The notes below the pieces were generated by a model, which made no database searches, was not told where the DNA came from, and saw only the letters and a program-made list of their open reading frames with translations. The translations under genes were made by a program, and so were the position numbers. DNA of 64,000 nt, from assembly GCA_947302655.1 (NCBI GenBank), contig CAMYVW010000001.1, forward strand, positions 1-64,000, in the 5' to 3' direction. Shown piece after piece: positions 50,949 through 61,450 of this stretch. How positions within the stretch are numbered: position 1 is the stretch's first letter; every line of letters begins with the position of its first letter. Source of the DNA: an uncultured Mycoplasmatota bacterium (GTDB taxonomy: Bacteria; Bacillota_I; Bacilli_A; RF39; UBA660).

Positions 50949-51488
50949 ATGAGTAATTTTAAAGATTTATATAATAAGGAAATTACTAAAGCCCTTCATG
51001 ATGAATTCGGTTATTCTTCTAAAATGGAAATTCCAAAATTAGAAAAAATCGTAATTAACATGGGTGTTGGTGAAGGTTCAAAGGATGATAAATTTATTGA
51101 AGCTGCTGCAAAGGATCTAGAAATTATAGCTGGTCAAAAAGCTGTAGTTACTAAAGCTAAAAAATCTATTGCAGGTTTCAAATTAAGAGAAGGACAACCT
51201 GTAGGTGTTAAAGTTACACTTAGAGGTGAAAATATGTACAATTTCATGGAAAAACTTATTAAAGTTGCTCTTCCACGTGTTCGTGACTTCCATGGAGTAT
51301 CAAAAACTGCTTTTGATGGACATGGAAATTACACTCTAGGAATTAAAGAACAATTAATTTTCCCAGAAATTGAATATGATAATGTTTACAAAGTAAGAGG
51401 AATGGACATTATATTTGTTACAACTGCTAAAACAAACAAAGAAGCAGAAGCATTATTAAAGGCATTTGGTATGCCTTATAGAAATTAG
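50949..51488 (+). CDS. rplE: 50S ribosomal protein L5
   Basis: 179 residues, normal: [54 protein letters not shown] and [20 protein letters not shown]. It binds 5S rRNA and the P-site tRNA. Confidence 0.97.
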   Translation: MSNFKDLYNKEITKALHDEFGYSSKMEIPKLEKIVINMGVGEGSKDDKFIEAAAKDLEIIAGQKAVVTKAKKSIAGFKLREGQPVGVKVTLRGENMYNFMEKLIKVALPRVRDFHGVSKTAFDGHGNYTLGIKEQLIFPEIEYDNVYKVRGMDIIFVTTAKTNKEAEALLKAFGMPYRN

Positions 51489-51502
51489 GAGGTTATTAAC
51501 TT

Positions 51503-51688
51503 ATGGCTAAGAAAAGTATGATTGTAAAACAACAAAGAACACCTAAGTTTAAATCACGTGCTTACACTCGTTGTACTAGATGTGGTAGACCTCATGGTGT
51601 GCTTCGTAAATTTGGTCTTTGTCGTATTTGTTTTAGAGAATTAGCAAATAAAGGACAAATTCCTGGTGTAAAGAAATCAAGTTGGTAG
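51503..51688 (+). CDS. rpsZ: 30S ribosomal protein S14, zinc-binding type
   Basis: 61 residues with four Cys in [20 protein letters not shown], then [19 protein letters not shown]: the short type-Z form. The zinc-free long form is not in this window. Confidence 0.97.
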   Translation: MAKKSMIVKQQRTPKFKSRAYTRCTRCGRPHGVLRKFGLCRICFRELANKGQIPGVKKSSW

Positions 51689-51706
51689 GAAAGGAGGAAA
51701 AGTAAT

Positions 51707-52105
51707 ATGTTTGTACAAGATAAAATTGCTGACATGCTTACTCGTATTAGAAATGCTGTTCAAATGAAATATGATACAGTTGAAGTTTTAGGATCTAAAA
51801 TGACTTTAGGAATTGCTGAAATTCTTAAAAGAGAAGGTTATATTGAAGACTTCAAATATGAAAAAGCATCTAATGGTGATAAATTAACTTTAAACCTTAA
51901 ATATGGTGAAAAGAAAGAACGTGTAATCGTTGGTCTTAAGAGAATCTCTAAATCTGGATTACGTGTTTATGCAAAATGTGATGAAATTCCTCGCGTTCTT
52001 AACGGACTTGGAATTGCTATCATCTCAACTTCTAAAGGTTTAATGACTGATAAAGAAGCTAGAGAAGCAGGGTTAGGAGGCGAAGTACTTGCCTATATTT
52101 GGTAA
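51707..52105 (+). CDS. rpsH: 30S ribosomal protein S8
   Basis: 132 residues: [38 protein letters not shown] and [20 protein letters not shown]. Key early assembly protein; S8 represses the spc operon in E. coli, not shown here. Confidence 0.97.
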   Translation: MFVQDKIADMLTRIRNAVQMKYDTVEVLGSKMTLGIAEILKREGYIEDFKYEKASNGDKLTLNLKYGEKKERVIVGLKRISKSGLRVYAKCDEIPRVLNGLGIAIISTSKGLMTDKEAREAGLGGEVLAYIW

Positions 52106-52114
52106 GGAAAATCT

Positions 52115-52651
52115 ATGAGTCGTATTGGAAATAGAAAATTAGAGCTTCCTGCTGGTGTTACTGTTGAAGTAAATGGTAACGAAGTTACAGTTAAAGGTTC
52201 TAAAGGAGAACTTAAAACTACAGTTAGTAATTTAATTGAAGTTAAAGTTTCTGAAGGAACTGTTGAAACTGTTCAAAAAAATGAATCAAAAGAAGCTAAC
52301 ATAATGCAAGGAACTACAAATTCAAACATTCAAGGAATGATTGAAGGAGTATCAAAAGGGTTTGAAAAAGGCCTTGAAGCTGTAGGTGTTGGATACAGAT
52401 TTGCAGTAAGTGGTAACAAAATTACTGTTTCTGCTGGTTATTCTCATCCAGTTATCGTTGAAGTTCCTGCTGGTTTAAAAGCTGAACTAGTTAGTGCTAC
52501 TGAAATTACAATTTCAGGTATTGATAAACAAAAAGTTGCTGAATTTGCGGCTAACGTTCGTAAAATAAGAAAACCTGAACCTTATAAAGGAAAAGGTATT
52601 CGTTATAAAGGCGAAATTGTTCACCGTAAAGAAGGTAAGAAGGCAGCTTAA
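52115..52651 (+). CDS. rplF: 50S ribosomal protein L6
   Basis: 178 residues: MSRIGNRKLELPAGVTVEVN, two L6 domains, VGVGYRFAVSGNKITVSAGY, and C-terminal IRKPEPYKGKGIRYKGE. Binds near the sarcin-ricin loop. Confidence 0.97.
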   Translation: MSRIGNRKLELPAGVTVEVNGNEVTVKGSKGELKTTVSNLIEVKVSEGTVETVQKNESKEANIMQGTTNSNIQGMIEGVSKGFEKGLEAVGVGYRFAVSGNKITVSAGYSHPVIVEVPAGLKAELVSATEITISGIDKQKVAEFAANVRKIRKPEPYKGKGIRYKGEIVHRKEGKKAA

Positions 52652-52676
52652 TTAAGGTAAAGGAGTCAGGAAAAGT

Positions 52677-53033
52677 ATGATAAGAAAAGAATCAAAAAAT
52701 GATACACGTAAGAAAAGACATACTAGAGTTCGTGAAAAAATTTCAGGAACTAAAGAATGTCCAAGACTTAATGTATTTAGATCTAATAGTCAAATTTTTG
52801 TTCAAGTAATCGATGACGTAACTGGTAATACCTTAGTTAGCTCATCTTCAGTTGAACTAAAAATTAAAAACGGCGGTAATGTTGAAGGTGCTAAATTAGT
52901 AGGTAAAGACATTGCTGAAAAATGTAAAAAAGCAAAAATTAAAAAGGTTGTTTTCGACCGTGGTGGATATTTATATCACGGACGTGTAGCTGCTCTTGCG
53001 GAAGCTGCTAGAGAAAACGGACTAGAATTTTAG
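52677..53033 (+). CDS. rplR: 50S ribosomal protein L18
   Basis: 118 residues: [40 protein letters not shown] and [20 protein letters not shown]. It carries 5S rRNA with L5. Confidence 0.97.
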   Translation: MIRKESKNDTRKKRHTRVREKISGTKECPRLNVFRSNSQIFVQVIDDVTGNTLVSSSSVELKIKNGGNVEGAKLVGKDIAEKCKKAKIKKVVFDRGGYLYHGRVAALAEAARENGLEF

Positions 53034-53042
53034 GAGGCTTTC

Positions 53043-53543
53043 ATGAAACAAAATAACGAAGTTAAAAAGAATTTACTTGAAGAACAAGTTATAAACATTG
53101 GCCGTGTTACAAAAGTTACAAAAGGTGGTAGACATTTCCGTTTTTCAGCTACTGTAGTTGTAGGTAACAGAAAAGGCTTAGTTGGTATTGGTACTGGAAA
53201 AGCTAATGAAGTTCCAGAAGCAATTAAGAAAGCTATCCAAGCAGCAAACAAAAATGTTTGCAAAGTATCTTTAATTGATAATAGAACAATTTGTCATGAA
53301 GCAACTGCTAAAGTTGGTCGTGCTGTTGTATTAATTAAACCTGCTAAAGAAGGTAATGGAATCATTGCTGGTGGTGCTGCTCGTGCAGTTATTGAACTAG
53401 CTGGTATTAAAGATATCGTTTCAAAATCTTTAGGTTCTAACACAAAAGTTAATGTTGCTAAAGCTACTTTAGAAGCATTAAAAATGCAAAGAACTCCTGC
53501 TAAGATTGCTGCTTTACGTGGTAAGAAAGTTGAGGAATTATAA
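53043..53543 (+). CDS. rpsE: 30S ribosomal protein S5
   Basis: 166 residues: [40 protein letters not shown] and [20 protein letters not shown], then [16 protein letters not shown]. Only 2 bases separate it from rplO, leaving no room for rpmD (L30), which normally lies here. Confidence 0.97.
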   Translation: MKQNNEVKKNLLEEQVINIGRVTKVTKGGRHFRFSATVVVGNRKGLVGIGTGKANEVPEAIKKAIQAANKNVCKVSLIDNRTICHEATAKVGRAVVLIKPAKEGNGIIAGGAARAVIELAGIKDIVSKSLGSNTKVNVAKATLEALKMQRTPAKIAALRGKKVEEL

Positions 53544-53545
53544 TT

Positions 53546-53992
53546 ATGATGAAGTTAGAGAATTTACCTAAGAGTAAAGAAACAAAAGCAACTAAAAGAG
53601 TTGGTCGTGGACCTGGATCTGGAATGGGTAAAACATCTACTCGTGGACAAAAAGGTCAACTTGCTAGAAGTGGATCAGGAATTTCACCTTGGTTCCAAGG
53701 TGGTCAAACTCCACTATATAGAAGAATTCCAAAACGTGGATTTAATAATGCTCGTTTTGAAACTAAATACGCTACAATTAATTTAGATGTTATTAATAAA
53801 TACTTTAATGATGGAGAAACAGTATCTCCTGAAGTATTAAAAGAAAGAGGAATCATCAAAAAGCAACTATGCGGTATTAAAGTTTTAGGAAACGGAACAC
53901 TTGAAAAGAAGGTTACTGTTAAAGCTAACAGATTTTCAGGAAAGGCAGTTTCTAAAATTGAAGATGCTGGCGGTAAAGCTGAGGTGATCTAA
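53546..53992 (+). CDS. rplO: 50S ribosomal protein L15
   Basis: 148 residues: RVGRGPGSGMGKTSTRGQKG, SGISPWFQGGQTPLYRRIPK and RGFNNARFETKYATINLDVI. The first of two adjacent ATG codons is used; the family opening (MKLENL) makes the second at 53549 equally likely. Confidence 0.96.
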   Translation: MMKLENLPKSKETKATKRVGRGPGSGMGKTSTRGQKGQLARSGSGISPWFQGGQTPLYRRIPKRGFNNARFETKYATINLDVINKYFNDGETVSPEVLKERGIIKKQLCGIKVLGNGTLEKKVTVKANRFSGKAVSKIEDAGGKAEVI

Positions 53993-53994
53993 AA

Positions 53995-55272
53995 ATGTTT
54001 AGCGTAATTTCGCAAATATTTAAAAAAAGTAACAAAGACTTAAGAAAGAGAATTTATTTTACTCTTGCTTGTCTTGGAATATTTTGTTTAGGTACTACTG
54101 TAACTATTCCTTGGGCTAAAGGAGTATTTGATGAATTAGGTTTCTTAGAAATATTCAACCTAATGAGCGGTGGAGGTCTTAGAAATCTATCTATTTTTGC
54201 ACTTGGTGTATCTCCATACATTACTGCAGAAATCATTACACAAATTCTTCAAATGGATATTCTTCCATACTTTAAAGAATTAAAAGAACAAGGATATACA
54301 GGAAGACAAAAAATTAATAAAATAACAAGATATTTAGGTATTATTTTTGCGTTTGTTCAAGCATATGCAATTATAATCTACTATACAAAAAGTTCTGGAG
54401 CTGTAATGAGTGGAGCAGCAATGCTTAAAACTGCTACAGTAATGACCGCAGGTACTGCATTCTTACTATGGCTTGGTGATCAAATCACTCAAAAAGGTAT
54501 TGGTAATGGTTTATCACTACTAATTATGGCTGGTATTGTTCAAAGTATGCCAACTATATTTAAAACAGCATTTACTTACTTAGTAACCGGTGGTACTTAT
54601 ACTACTGGACTTGGAATTGGATTATTCTCTGGATTTGTAGTTCTATACTTATTAATAATAATAGGTATTATATGGATTACATTAGCAGAGCGAAGAATTC
54701 CAATACAATACTCAAACAGAACTTCTAGTGCATATGGTGCACAACAAAGCTTTTTACCAATTAAAATTAACTCTGCTGGAGTTATGCCTGTAATCTTTGC
54801 ATCAATACTTACAACAGTTCCAGCAACAGTTGTTCAATTAACTGGTAAAACTAAAGCAATAAATTTTGTTAAAAAATATATTGAATCTACAACTCCAACA
54901 GGTTTCTTACTTTATATCTTATTAATCTTTGTATTTGGATATTTCTATACTTTCTTAAGTATGAATCCAGATGAGATGAGTAAAGATTTAAATGAACGTG
55001 GTGGATATATTCCAGGTGTTAGACCTGGTCAAGATACATCAAAACATATAGGAAGTGTTTTAGGAAAACTAACATTTGTTGGAAGTATTTTCCTAGCAAC
55101 ATTATCAGCACTTCCAATAATAGCAACAAAGGTACTTAAATTACCAAACTCTGTTACTATTGGAGGAACTGGTATCTTAATTGTTGTTGGTGTTGCTGTA
55201 GAAACATATAAACAAATTGAAAGTGGCTTAATTTCAAGAAGCTACTCAGAAAGAAGAAAAAGGTTAAGATAA
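53995..55272 (+). CDS. secY: Protein translocase subunit SecY
   Basis: 425-residue channel of the Sec translocon with ten spans. Plug and first span LACLGIFCLGTTVTIPWAKG; GGGLRNLSIFALGVSPYITA; cytosolic loop AERRIPIQYSNR (SecA/ribosome contact); C-terminal SYSERRKRLR. Two bases after rplO, so co-translated with the spc genes. Confidence 0.97.
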   Translation: MFSVISQIFKKSNKDLRKRIYFTLACLGIFCLGTTVTIPWAKGVFDELGFLEIFNLMSGGGLRNLSIFALGVSPYITAEIITQILQMDILPYFKELKEQGYTGRQKINKITRYLGIIFAFVQAYAIIIYYTKSSGAVMSGAAMLKTATVMTAGTAFLLWLGDQITQKGIGNGLSLLIMAGIVQSMPTIFKTAFTYLVTGGTYTTGLGIGLFSGFVVLYLLIIIGIIWITLAERRIPIQYSNRTSSAYGAQQSFLPIKINSAGVMPVIFASILTTVPATVVQLTGKTKAINFVKKYIESTTPTGFLLYILLIFVFGYFYTFLSMNPDEMSKDLNERGGYIPGVRPGQDTSKHIGSVLGKLTFVGSIFLATLSALPIIATKVLKLPNSVTIGGTGILIVVGVAVETYKQIESGLISRSYSERRKRLR

Positions 55273-55273
55273 T

Positions 55274-55936
55274 ATGACTAATTTTGTATTCATTGCTCCT
55301 CCTGCTGCAGGTAAGGGTACACAAAGTAAAATGTTAGTTGAAAAATATGGTTATGAACATGTTTCAACTGGAGATCTTCTTCGTGAAGAAATCGCTAAGA
55401 AAACAGAACTTGGAATGCAAATAAATGAGGTCATAAGTGCTGGAAAACTTGTTAATGATGAATTAGTACTTAAAATGCTTAAAGCTAAACTTGAAAGCAT
55501 TATAAGTGATAATAAATCATTCATTATTGATGGTTTTCCAAGAACCTTTAACCAAGCTAAGTTACTTGAAGAGGTTTTAGCTTCATTAAATAAAGAAGAT
55601 TATAAAGTAATTTATATGGATCTTGATTATGAAGAAGCCAAAAACAGAGTACTTGGCAGATTAATGTGTTTAAATTGTGGAAAATCTTATAATGATAAGA
55701 TAACATCATTAATGCCTAAAGTTGAAGGCAAATGTGATTCTTGTGGAGCTCTTCTTGAAAAAAGATCTGATGATACAGAAGAAACATTTAAAGTTAGATT
55801 TGATACATTTATAGAAAACACAAAACCTATTATAGAATTCTATAATAGTAATAATAAACTTATTAATATTGATGCTAATAAATCAGCTGAAGATATTTTT
55901 AAGAATATAGAAACATATGTTACCGAGGTGAAGTAA
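55274..55936 (+). CDS. adk: Adenylate kinase (zinc-lid type)
   Basis: 220 residues, long-lid form: P-loop FIAPPAAGKGTQSKMLVEKY, DGFPRTFNQA, and a LID with four cysteines CLNCGKSYN...CDSCGALL binding zinc, usual for Gram-positives. The P-loop has Ala-Pro-Pro-Ala-Ala-Gly rather than the commoner GPPGAG; the GxxGxGKG pattern is altered at the first Gly but the GKGT core stays. Confidence 0.95.
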   Translation: MTNFVFIAPPAAGKGTQSKMLVEKYGYEHVSTGDLLREEIAKKTELGMQINEVISAGKLVNDELVLKMLKAKLESIISDNKSFIIDGFPRTFNQAKLLEEVLASLNKEDYKVIYMDLDYEEAKNRVLGRLMCLNCGKSYNDKITSLMPKVEGKCDSCGALLEKRSDDTEETFKVRFDTFIENTKPIIEFYNSNNKLINIDANKSAEDIFKNIETYVTEVK

Positions 55937-55937
55937 A

Positions 55938-56690
55938 GTGATTAATATCAGAAGTGATCGTGAGATAGAACTTATGAAGCAAGCTGGACATATTAATTAC
56001 TTAACGCACCTAGAGCTAAGAAAACATCTTAAACCCGGAGTAACTACTAATGAACTTAACAGTATTGCTGATAAGTTCATTAGAAGTCACGGTGGGGTTC
56101 CAAGTTGTTTAAATTTTGAAGGTTATCCTAAAAGTATATGTATTAGCATAAACGATGAGATTGTTCATGGAATTCCTTCAAATAGAAAACTTAGAAATGG
56201 TGATGTTGTTTCCATCGATTTTTGTACTGGTTTAAATGGATATCAAAGCGATAGTGCAAATACTTATATTATAGGTGATGCACCTAAAGAAGTTGTAAAC
56301 TTAGTAGAAAATACTAAAAAAGCTTTATATATTGGCTTGAGTCAAATTAAACCTGGTGCTAAAATAGGTGACATAGGGCATGCAATTGAGACTTTTGCTC
56401 ATGAACATGGCTTAAGTGTTGTTGAAGAACTAGTTGGTCATGGTGTTGGAACAAGTATTCATGAGGATCCTGATGTTCCAAATTATGGTGAAGCTGGTAC
56501 AGGTATAACACTAAAAAAGGGTATGGTTATTGCAGTTGAACCAATGCTTAATCTTGGAAAAAAAGATGTAGCCATCTTAGATGATGATTGGACAATCGTA
56601 ACCATGGATGGGTCTCCATCAGCTCATTTTGAACATACAGTTGTGGTAACTGATGATGGATACGAAATTTTAACAGGAGATAAAGATTAA
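55938..56690 (+). CDS. map: Methionine aminopeptidase type I
   Basis: 250 residues: [20 protein letters not shown] with the catalytic His, metal ligands Asp in [20 protein letters not shown], His in [13 protein letters not shown], and Glu in AVEPMLNLG and HFEHTVVVT. It starts with GTG, supported by GAGGTGAAG upstream. It removes initiator Met from new proteins. Confidence 0.96.
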   Translation: MINIRSDREIELMKQAGHINYLTHLELRKHLKPGVTTNELNSIADKFIRSHGGVPSCLNFEGYPKSICISINDEIVHGIPSNRKLRNGDVVSIDFCTGLNGYQSDSANTYIIGDAPKEVVNLVENTKKALYIGLSQIKPGAKIGDIGHAIETFAHEHGLSVVEELVGHGVGTSIHEDPDVPNYGEAGTGITLKKGMVIAVEPMLNLGKKDVAILDDDWTIVTMDGSPSAHFEHTVVVTDDGYEILTGDKD

Positions 56691-56935
56691 TGGGTAAAAA
56701 GACTTTAAAAAATCAAAAGACTAAAGAAGAAAAAATTGAAGTAGAAGGCAAAGTTCTTGAAGTCACTAAAGGCGGAGAATTTATTGTAGAACTACCTAAT
56801 AAGCATACTGTTACAGCCTACGTTTCTGGTAAAATGCGCGTTAACTCAATTCGTATCTTACCAGGTGATACAGTAACTATTGAATTATCCCCTTATGATT
56901 TAACACGTGGGCGAATTACATGGAATAAAAGATAG
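56690..56935 (+). CDS. infA: Translation initiation factor IF-1
   Basis: 81 residues: a basic N-terminal extension ([15 protein letters not shown], about 8 residues longer than usual) and the OB fold [40 protein letters not shown] and [20 protein letters not shown]. Starts in the map stop codon (TAATG). Confidence 0.96.
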   Translation: MGKKTLKNQKTKEEKIEVEGKVLEVTKGGEFIVELPNKHTVTAYVSGKMRVNSIRILPGDTVTIELSPYDLTRGRITWNKR

Positions 56936-56946
56936 GAGAAAGTATT

Positions 56947-57060
56947 ATGAAAGTAAGACCATCTGTAAAAAAGATATGTAAGAAATGTAAAATTATAAGA
57001 AGAAAAGGTAAAGTTATGGTTATTTGTGAAAACAAAAAACATAAACAAACTCAAGGTTAA
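56947..57060 (+). CDS. rpmJ: 50S ribosomal protein L36
   Basis: 37 residues: [20 protein letters not shown], then [17 protein letters not shown]. Zinc ligands Cys11, Cys14, Cys27 and His32 are kept, the zinc-containing form. AGGAGA precedes the ATG. It is placed between infA and rpsM, the normal site. Confidence 0.97.
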   Translation: MKVRPSVKKICKKCKIIRRKGKVMVICENKKHKQTQG

Positions 57061-57077
57061 TAGGAGGAAATAAATAA

Positions 57078-57452
57078 ATGGCACGTATTAAAAATATTGA
57101 TTTACCTGCAAATAAGCAAATCAAAATTGGTTTAACTGTTATTTATGGTGTTGGTCGTCCTTTAGCACTTCAAATTTGTGAAGCTGCAAAAGTTGATCCA
57201 GCTAAAAAAGTAAAAGATTTAACTGATGATGAAGTTAACAAATTACGTAAAGAATTAGATAACCATATGGTTGAAGGTGATTTACGTCGTGAAGTTCAAA
57301 TGAACATCAAAAATAAAATGGAAATTAATTGCTACCAAGGTACTAGACATAAAAAAGGTTTACCTGTAAGAGGTCAAAGAACTAGTAGAAATGCTAAAAC
57401 TCGTAAAGGTAAAGGTAAAGTAGTAGCAAATAAGAAGAAAGTAAGTAAGTAG
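57078..57452 (+). CDS. rpsM: 30S ribosomal protein S13
   Basis: 124 residues: [40 protein letters not shown] and [30 protein letters not shown] tail. Head protein bridging to L5. AGGAGG upstream. The Ile-Gly-Val-Gly consensus is YGVG here. Confidence 0.97.
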   Translation: MARIKNIDLPANKQIKIGLTVIYGVGRPLALQICEAAKVDPAKKVKDLTDDEVNKLRKELDNHMVEGDLRREVQMNIKNKMEINCYQGTRHKKGLPVRGQRTSRNAKTRKGKGKVVANKKKVSK

Positions 57453-57464
57453 GAGGAATAAATT

Positions 57465-57848
57465 ATGGCATATAATAGAAGAAAAAGAAAAATTAAGAAA
57501 AATATACCTGAAGCTGAAGCTCATATTCATTCAACTTATAACAATACTATCGTTTCTATTTGTGAAAAAAACGGAAATGTTATTTCTTGGGCATCTGCTG
57601 GTACTATCGGATATAAAGGTAGTAAAAAGAAAACTCCTTTTGCTGCTGGTGTAGCTTCTGAAGCTGCTGCTAAAGCTGCTATGGATCAAGGAGTTGTTAA
57701 AGTAGAAGTTTTTGTTAAAGGACTTGGTTCTGGACGTGAAAACGCTATTCGTTCTCTTCAAACTGCTGGTTTAGAAATTACATCTATTAATGATGAAACA
57801 CCAGTACCACATAATGGTTGTCGTCCACCAAAGAGACCTAGAAATTAA
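57465..57848 (+). CDS. rpsK: 30S ribosomal protein S11
   Basis: 127 residues: [40 protein letters not shown], and [14 protein letters not shown], the typical end. Platform protein near the mRNA exit. Confidence 0.97.
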   Translation: MAYNRRKRKIKKNIPEAEAHIHSTYNNTIVSICEKNGNVISWASAGTIGYKGSKKKTPFAAGVASEAAAKAAMDQGVVKVEVFVKGLGSGRENAIRSLQTAGLEITSINDETPVPHNGCRPPKRPRN

Positions 57849-57878
57849 TTGATTGGATAAAGGAAGGGTTTAGAGTAT

Positions 57879-58823
57879 ATGATAAGTTTTGAAAAACCAG
57901 AATACAAAATCGCAGAATATGTTGAAAGTAATCACTATGGAAAGTTTGAACTAGAACCTCTTGAAAGAGGATTTGCAATTACAATTGGAAATGCTCTAAG
58001 AAGAGTAATGTTATCAAGCTTACCAGGCAGTGCAATCACTACTGTAAAAATTGATGGAGTTTTACATGAATTCCAAAAAATTGAAGGTATTGTTGAAGAT
58101 GTAACAACTATCGTTTTAAATTTAAAAGGTGTTGTATTAAAAAATCATTCACAAGAACAAAAAACAATTCATTTATCTGCAAATAAAGAAGGCGTTGTAA
58201 CTGCTGGAGATATTGATAAAGATGCAGATATTAAAATTTTTAATCCAGATCATGTAATTTGTACACTTGTTAAAGGTGGCAAAATTGATATGGAAATGAC
58301 TGTTAATAACGGAAAAGGTTACGTTGATGCTAAAGAAAACAAAAAACTTTATTGCGAAGACAAACCAGAAGTTATTGCAATCGATTCATCATATTCACCA
58401 ATTGAATTAGTTAAGGTTGAAGACGAAAAAACTCGTGTTGGACAAAATGAAAACTTTGATAAGTTAACTATGCATGTTTATACTAATGGAAGTATAACTC
58501 CAGAAGAAGCTATGGCACTTTCTGCAAGAATATTAATTGAACATTTTAACATTGTTGCTGATTTAAATGCTATTAGTAATGTAACTGGATTAATGCAAGA
58601 AAAACAAGTAGATAATATCACTAAAACTTTAGAAACACCTATTGAAGAAATAGAATTCTCAGTAAGAGCTTATAACTGTTTAAAAAGAGCTGGTATTCAT
58701 ACAGTTCAAGATTTAATTAACAAAAGAGAAGTTGAAGTTACTAAGATTAGAAATCTAGGTAAGAAATCTCTTAAAGAAGTTATTGATAAAGTTCATGAGA
58801 TGGATCTTAAGTTCCGTGATTAG
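57879..58823 (+). CDS. rpoA: RNA polymerase alpha subunit
   Basis: 314 residues. N-terminal dimerisation domain with [20 protein letters not shown] (the alpha signature) and [20 protein letters not shown]; the C-terminal domain (about 245-310) has [20 protein letters not shown] and [19 protein letters not shown] for contact with UP elements and activators. Placed between rpsK and rplQ; rpsD is not beside it, as is usual in Bacilli. Confidence 0.97.
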   Translation: MISFEKPEYKIAEYVESNHYGKFELEPLERGFAITIGNALRRVMLSSLPGSAITTVKIDGVLHEFQKIEGIVEDVTTIVLNLKGVVLKNHSQEQKTIHLSANKEGVVTAGDIDKDADIKIFNPDHVICTLVKGGKIDMEMTVNNGKGYVDAKENKKLYCEDKPEVIAIDSSYSPIELVKVEDEKTRVGQNENFDKLTMHVYTNGSITPEEAMALSARILIEHFNIVADLNAISNVTGLMQEKQVDNITKTLETPIEEIEFSVRAYNCLKRAGIHTVQDLINKREVEVTKIRNLGKKSLKEVIDKVHEMDLKFRD

Positions 58824-58837
58824 TAAGGAGAATAATT

Positions 58838-59182
58838 ATGGCATATAGAAAATTAGGAAGAGAATCAAGAAAAAGAAGAAGTATCCTAGCTGGACTTACA
58901 AAAACTGTTATATTAAATGAATCTGTTGTTACTACTGAAGCAAGAGCTAAAGAAGTAAGAAAATTCGTTGATAAAATGATTACTTATGGAAAAAGAGGTA
59001 CTTTAGTATCTCGTAGAAAAGCATTAGCATTTGTTCATAATGATAACGAAGTTGTTAAAAAAGTATTTGATGACTTAGCTAAACGTTATGAAACAAGAAA
59101 TGGTGGTTACACACGTATTATTAAATTAAATGAACGTGTTGGTGACGATGCTTTAGAGGTAAAACTAGAATTAGTAAAATAA
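58838..59182 (+). CDS. rplQ: 50S ribosomal protein L17
   Basis: 114 residues: [40 protein letters not shown] and [20 protein letters not shown]. Last gene of the cluster, followed by a terminator. In most Firmicutes the ECF transporter genes ecfA1-ecfA2-ecfT come next; here they are missing. Confidence 0.97.
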   Translation: MAYRKLGRESRKRRSILAGLTKTVILNESVVTTEARAKEVRKFVDKMITYGKRGTLVSRRKALAFVHNDNEVVKKVFDDLAKRYETRNGGYTRIIKLNERVGDDALEVKLELVK

Positions 59183-59206
59183 ATCGGATTTATCCGATTT
59201 TTTTTA
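59181..59206 (+). terminator. Terminator after rplQ, end of the ribosomal cluster
   Basis: AAATCGGA / TCCGATTT with a 4-base loop and T-run; the rplQ stop overlaps its left arm. Confidence 0.9.
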
Positions 59207-59286
59207 TTATTTAAAATGCTCTTTTTCATTGAAAAAAAAGAGGGTTTATGATAGTATGTTAATAGAGTAAAAGGGTGTGTTAAAAG

Positions 59287-61173
59287 ATGCAATCAAATAT
59301 TTTTGAACTTATAGATTTATTAGTTAAGATGTCTGGGTCTAAATCTAATTTAGACGAACTTAAAGCTGAACTTGATGATGTTGAATCAAGTATTTTAAAA
59401 GTGCAAAAAAAACTAAATAATCTTGAAGACGAAATGAATGATGATAAATACTTTGATGCATCTAGCGAAATTGTAGATAGAAATATTAAAATAAGTTTAA
59501 TTAAGAAAATACAAAAACTTAATAAGGTAAAGAATGATATTTCAAAAGACCTTGAATCTTCTAAATCAGATGAAATAAAATTACATGATGAATTAGAAAC
59601 TATTAAAGAAGAAATTAAAAGTGCTAATAAATATAATGATATTATAAGTAAAAATGTTTCTGAATCTGAGTCATATAATAATATGATTGCATCTGAAAAT
59701 GATAGAATATCAGATTTAGTTACAACAAAAGAAATCTTAGATGAATCATATAATAGCGTACAAAAAACAGTAGAGTATTTAGCTAATTCATTATCTGAAA
59801 TTGATGAAAAAATAGCTAAAGAAAATGAGAGATTAGAAGAAGTTGAAAGTAATTTAACTAATATTAAATCATACATAGATATTGATGAAAAAGAAAAAGA
59901 CGAAAAGAAATATTATGATATAAAAAATCATTTAGATGAGTTATTACTTCGTAAAGAAAATATACAAAATGATGCAGTTTTTATAGCTGGAAAGATAAAA
60001 GAACTAATCACAAATGAAGAAAAAGATGAAGTTGAAAAAGAATTTAATAAACTTCTTGATGTAGTAAAAAATATTCCATACATGAACTTGGAAACTGAAG
60101 ATATTCAAAAAGAAAAAGAAAGACTTGATGAAGAGTTAAAAAAATATGATGAGGAAATTTCTCATAAAGAATATCAAACAATGGATAAAGAGTTTATTGA
60201 AGAACGAATTGAGTATTTAACTTCTGATATAAAGAATATATCAGATTCAATTGAAAAATATACAAGTGATTTAAATAATATAAAAGAAGTAAACGATATA
60301 TTAAGTACCAAAATATTTAATGCTGAAATGCAAATTTCAAATATTAATTCAAGTCTACTTGATTATGATTCATATGACTATGAAAATGCTGAGATACCAA
60401 AGTCTGTTGTTCAAGCATCAAATAATAAATTAATTGAAGAACGCAATAATATCAGTTTAATTGCTGAAAATTATCGTAATGATCTGGTTAAGAAATTAGA
60501 TGAATTAAATGATTTATCTAACAAAATTAACGGACTAGTTGAAGAACAAAGTGTTAAAGAAAAAGAACTTGAAGAACTAGAGAAAAAAGCAGCTTTATCT
60601 ACAAAATCTGTTAATGTCTTAGAAGAAGAAAAAGATAAAATTAGGTTAGAAAATATTAATAAATCTATTTTAGATTTAAATAATAGACAACAATATGAAA
60701 AATCTGTTTCTTCAATTTATGAAGAGTTTCAAATGTTAAATTCTTCACTAGAATTTGTTGATAAAAAAACAAGATCAAAAATTTTATATGAGGAAGCAAT
60801 TGATAAAGTACCAACAGATGATTTAGAAAAAGAAACACCTGTAGAAAATGTTGAAATTCAAGAAGAAATAAATAGTCCTGAAATAATTGAAGAAGAAAGC
60901 ACTCCTATAATTACTGAAAATACTTCTGAAGAAGTTGTAGAAAATAATGGTACTTCTGAGACACAAGAAGATGATAATATGCCAATGTTTGAACCTATCT
61001 CAGAAGAAAGTGAAGTAGTGCAGCCTGATAAAAATAGATTATATGTAGTTGAACTATCAGATATACCAAGCGATTTATCAGAAAGCAAAGAAGATAATTT
61101 TATGGTAAATGATTTTCAAGATGATGATTATATCGACTTAGAAACTGCTATAACTTCAATGGAGGATAAATAA
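59287..61173 (+). CDS. Large cytosolic coiled-coil protein of unknown function
   Basis: 628 residues without signal peptide or membrane span. Residues about 15-500 are almost continuous charged heptad-like coiled coil (KSNLDELKAELDDVESSILK, VQKKLNNLEDEMND and similar), followed by an acidic, probably unfolded region (ETPVENVEIQEEINSPEIIE and onward) and a C-terminal acidic end (DFQDDDYIDLETAITSMEDK). No P-loop, hinge or ATPase signature is seen, so it is not an SMC. AAAGGGTG before the ATG. It is followed after one base by a small gene, so the pair is an operon. A scaffold or division role is only a guess. Confidence 0.7.
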   Translation: MQSNIFELIDLLVKMSGSKSNLDELKAELDDVESSILKVQKKLNNLEDEMNDDKYFDASSEIVDRNIKISLIKKIQKLNKVKNDISKDLESSKSDEIKLHDELETIKEEIKSANKYNDIISKNVSESESYNNMIASENDRISDLVTTKEILDESYNSVQKTVEYLANSLSEIDEKIAKENERLEEVESNLTNIKSYIDIDEKEKDEKKYYDIKNHLDELLLRKENIQNDAVFIAGKIKELITNEEKDEVEKEFNKLLDVVKNIPYMNLETEDIQKEKERLDEELKKYDEEISHKEYQTMDKEFIEERIEYLTSDIKNISDSIEKYTSDLNNIKEVNDILSTKIFNAEMQISNINSSLLDYDSYDYENAEIPKSVVQASNNKLIEERNNISLIAENYRNDLVKKLDELNDLSNKINGLVEEQSVKEKELEELEKKAALSTKSVNVLEEEKDKIRLENINKSILDLNNRQQYEKSVSSIYEEFQMLNSSLEFVDKKTRSKILYEEAIDKVPTDDLEKETPVENVEIQEEINSPEIIEEESTPIITENTSEEVVENNGTSETQEDDNMPMFEPISEESEVVQPDKNRLYVVELSDIPSDLSESKEDNFMVNDFQDDDYIDLETAITSMEDK

Positions 61174-61174
61174 T

Positions 61175-61420
61175 ATGAAACTTGAAATAAATAAAATTGC
61201 AAAACTTAGTAATGATGAAAAATATATTATCTTAAATGAATTAAACTATGAAGGATTTATGTACTATCTTACAATGGGTTTAATAAATGATAAAGAATTT
61301 GATTCATCAAAAGTTGTTATCTTAAAAGAATTAAAAGATGGTAATAGTTATTTCATTGAAAAAGTAACAGATAGTACACTTTTATATGAATTAACAAAGA
61401 AGTTTAAAGAACAACTATAA
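61175..61420 (+). CDS. Small protein, DUF1292-like
   Basis: 81 residues: KYIILNELNYEGFMYYLTMG, then VVILKELKDGNSYFIEKVTD, STLLYELTKKF. The order (leading strand 'Y..L.EL.Y.G..Y', then a 'dG..yf..V.D...L' segment) recalls DUF1292 (YrzB) proteins of Firmicutes; similarity is by eye. It is coupled to the coiled-coil gene upstream and may be its partner. Confidence 0.6.
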   Translation: MKLEINKIAKLSNDEKYIILNELNYEGFMYYLTMGLINDKEFDSSKVVILKELKDGNSYFIEKVTDSTLLYELTKKFKEQL

Positions 61421-61450
61421 AAAAAACAACCTTTAATAGGTTGTTTTTTT
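61421..61450. terminator. Bidirectional terminator between the small protein and pheT
   Basis: AAAAAACAACCT / AGGTTGTTTTTT with a 5-base loop, T-runs on both strands, right between two stop codons. Confidence 0.9.
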
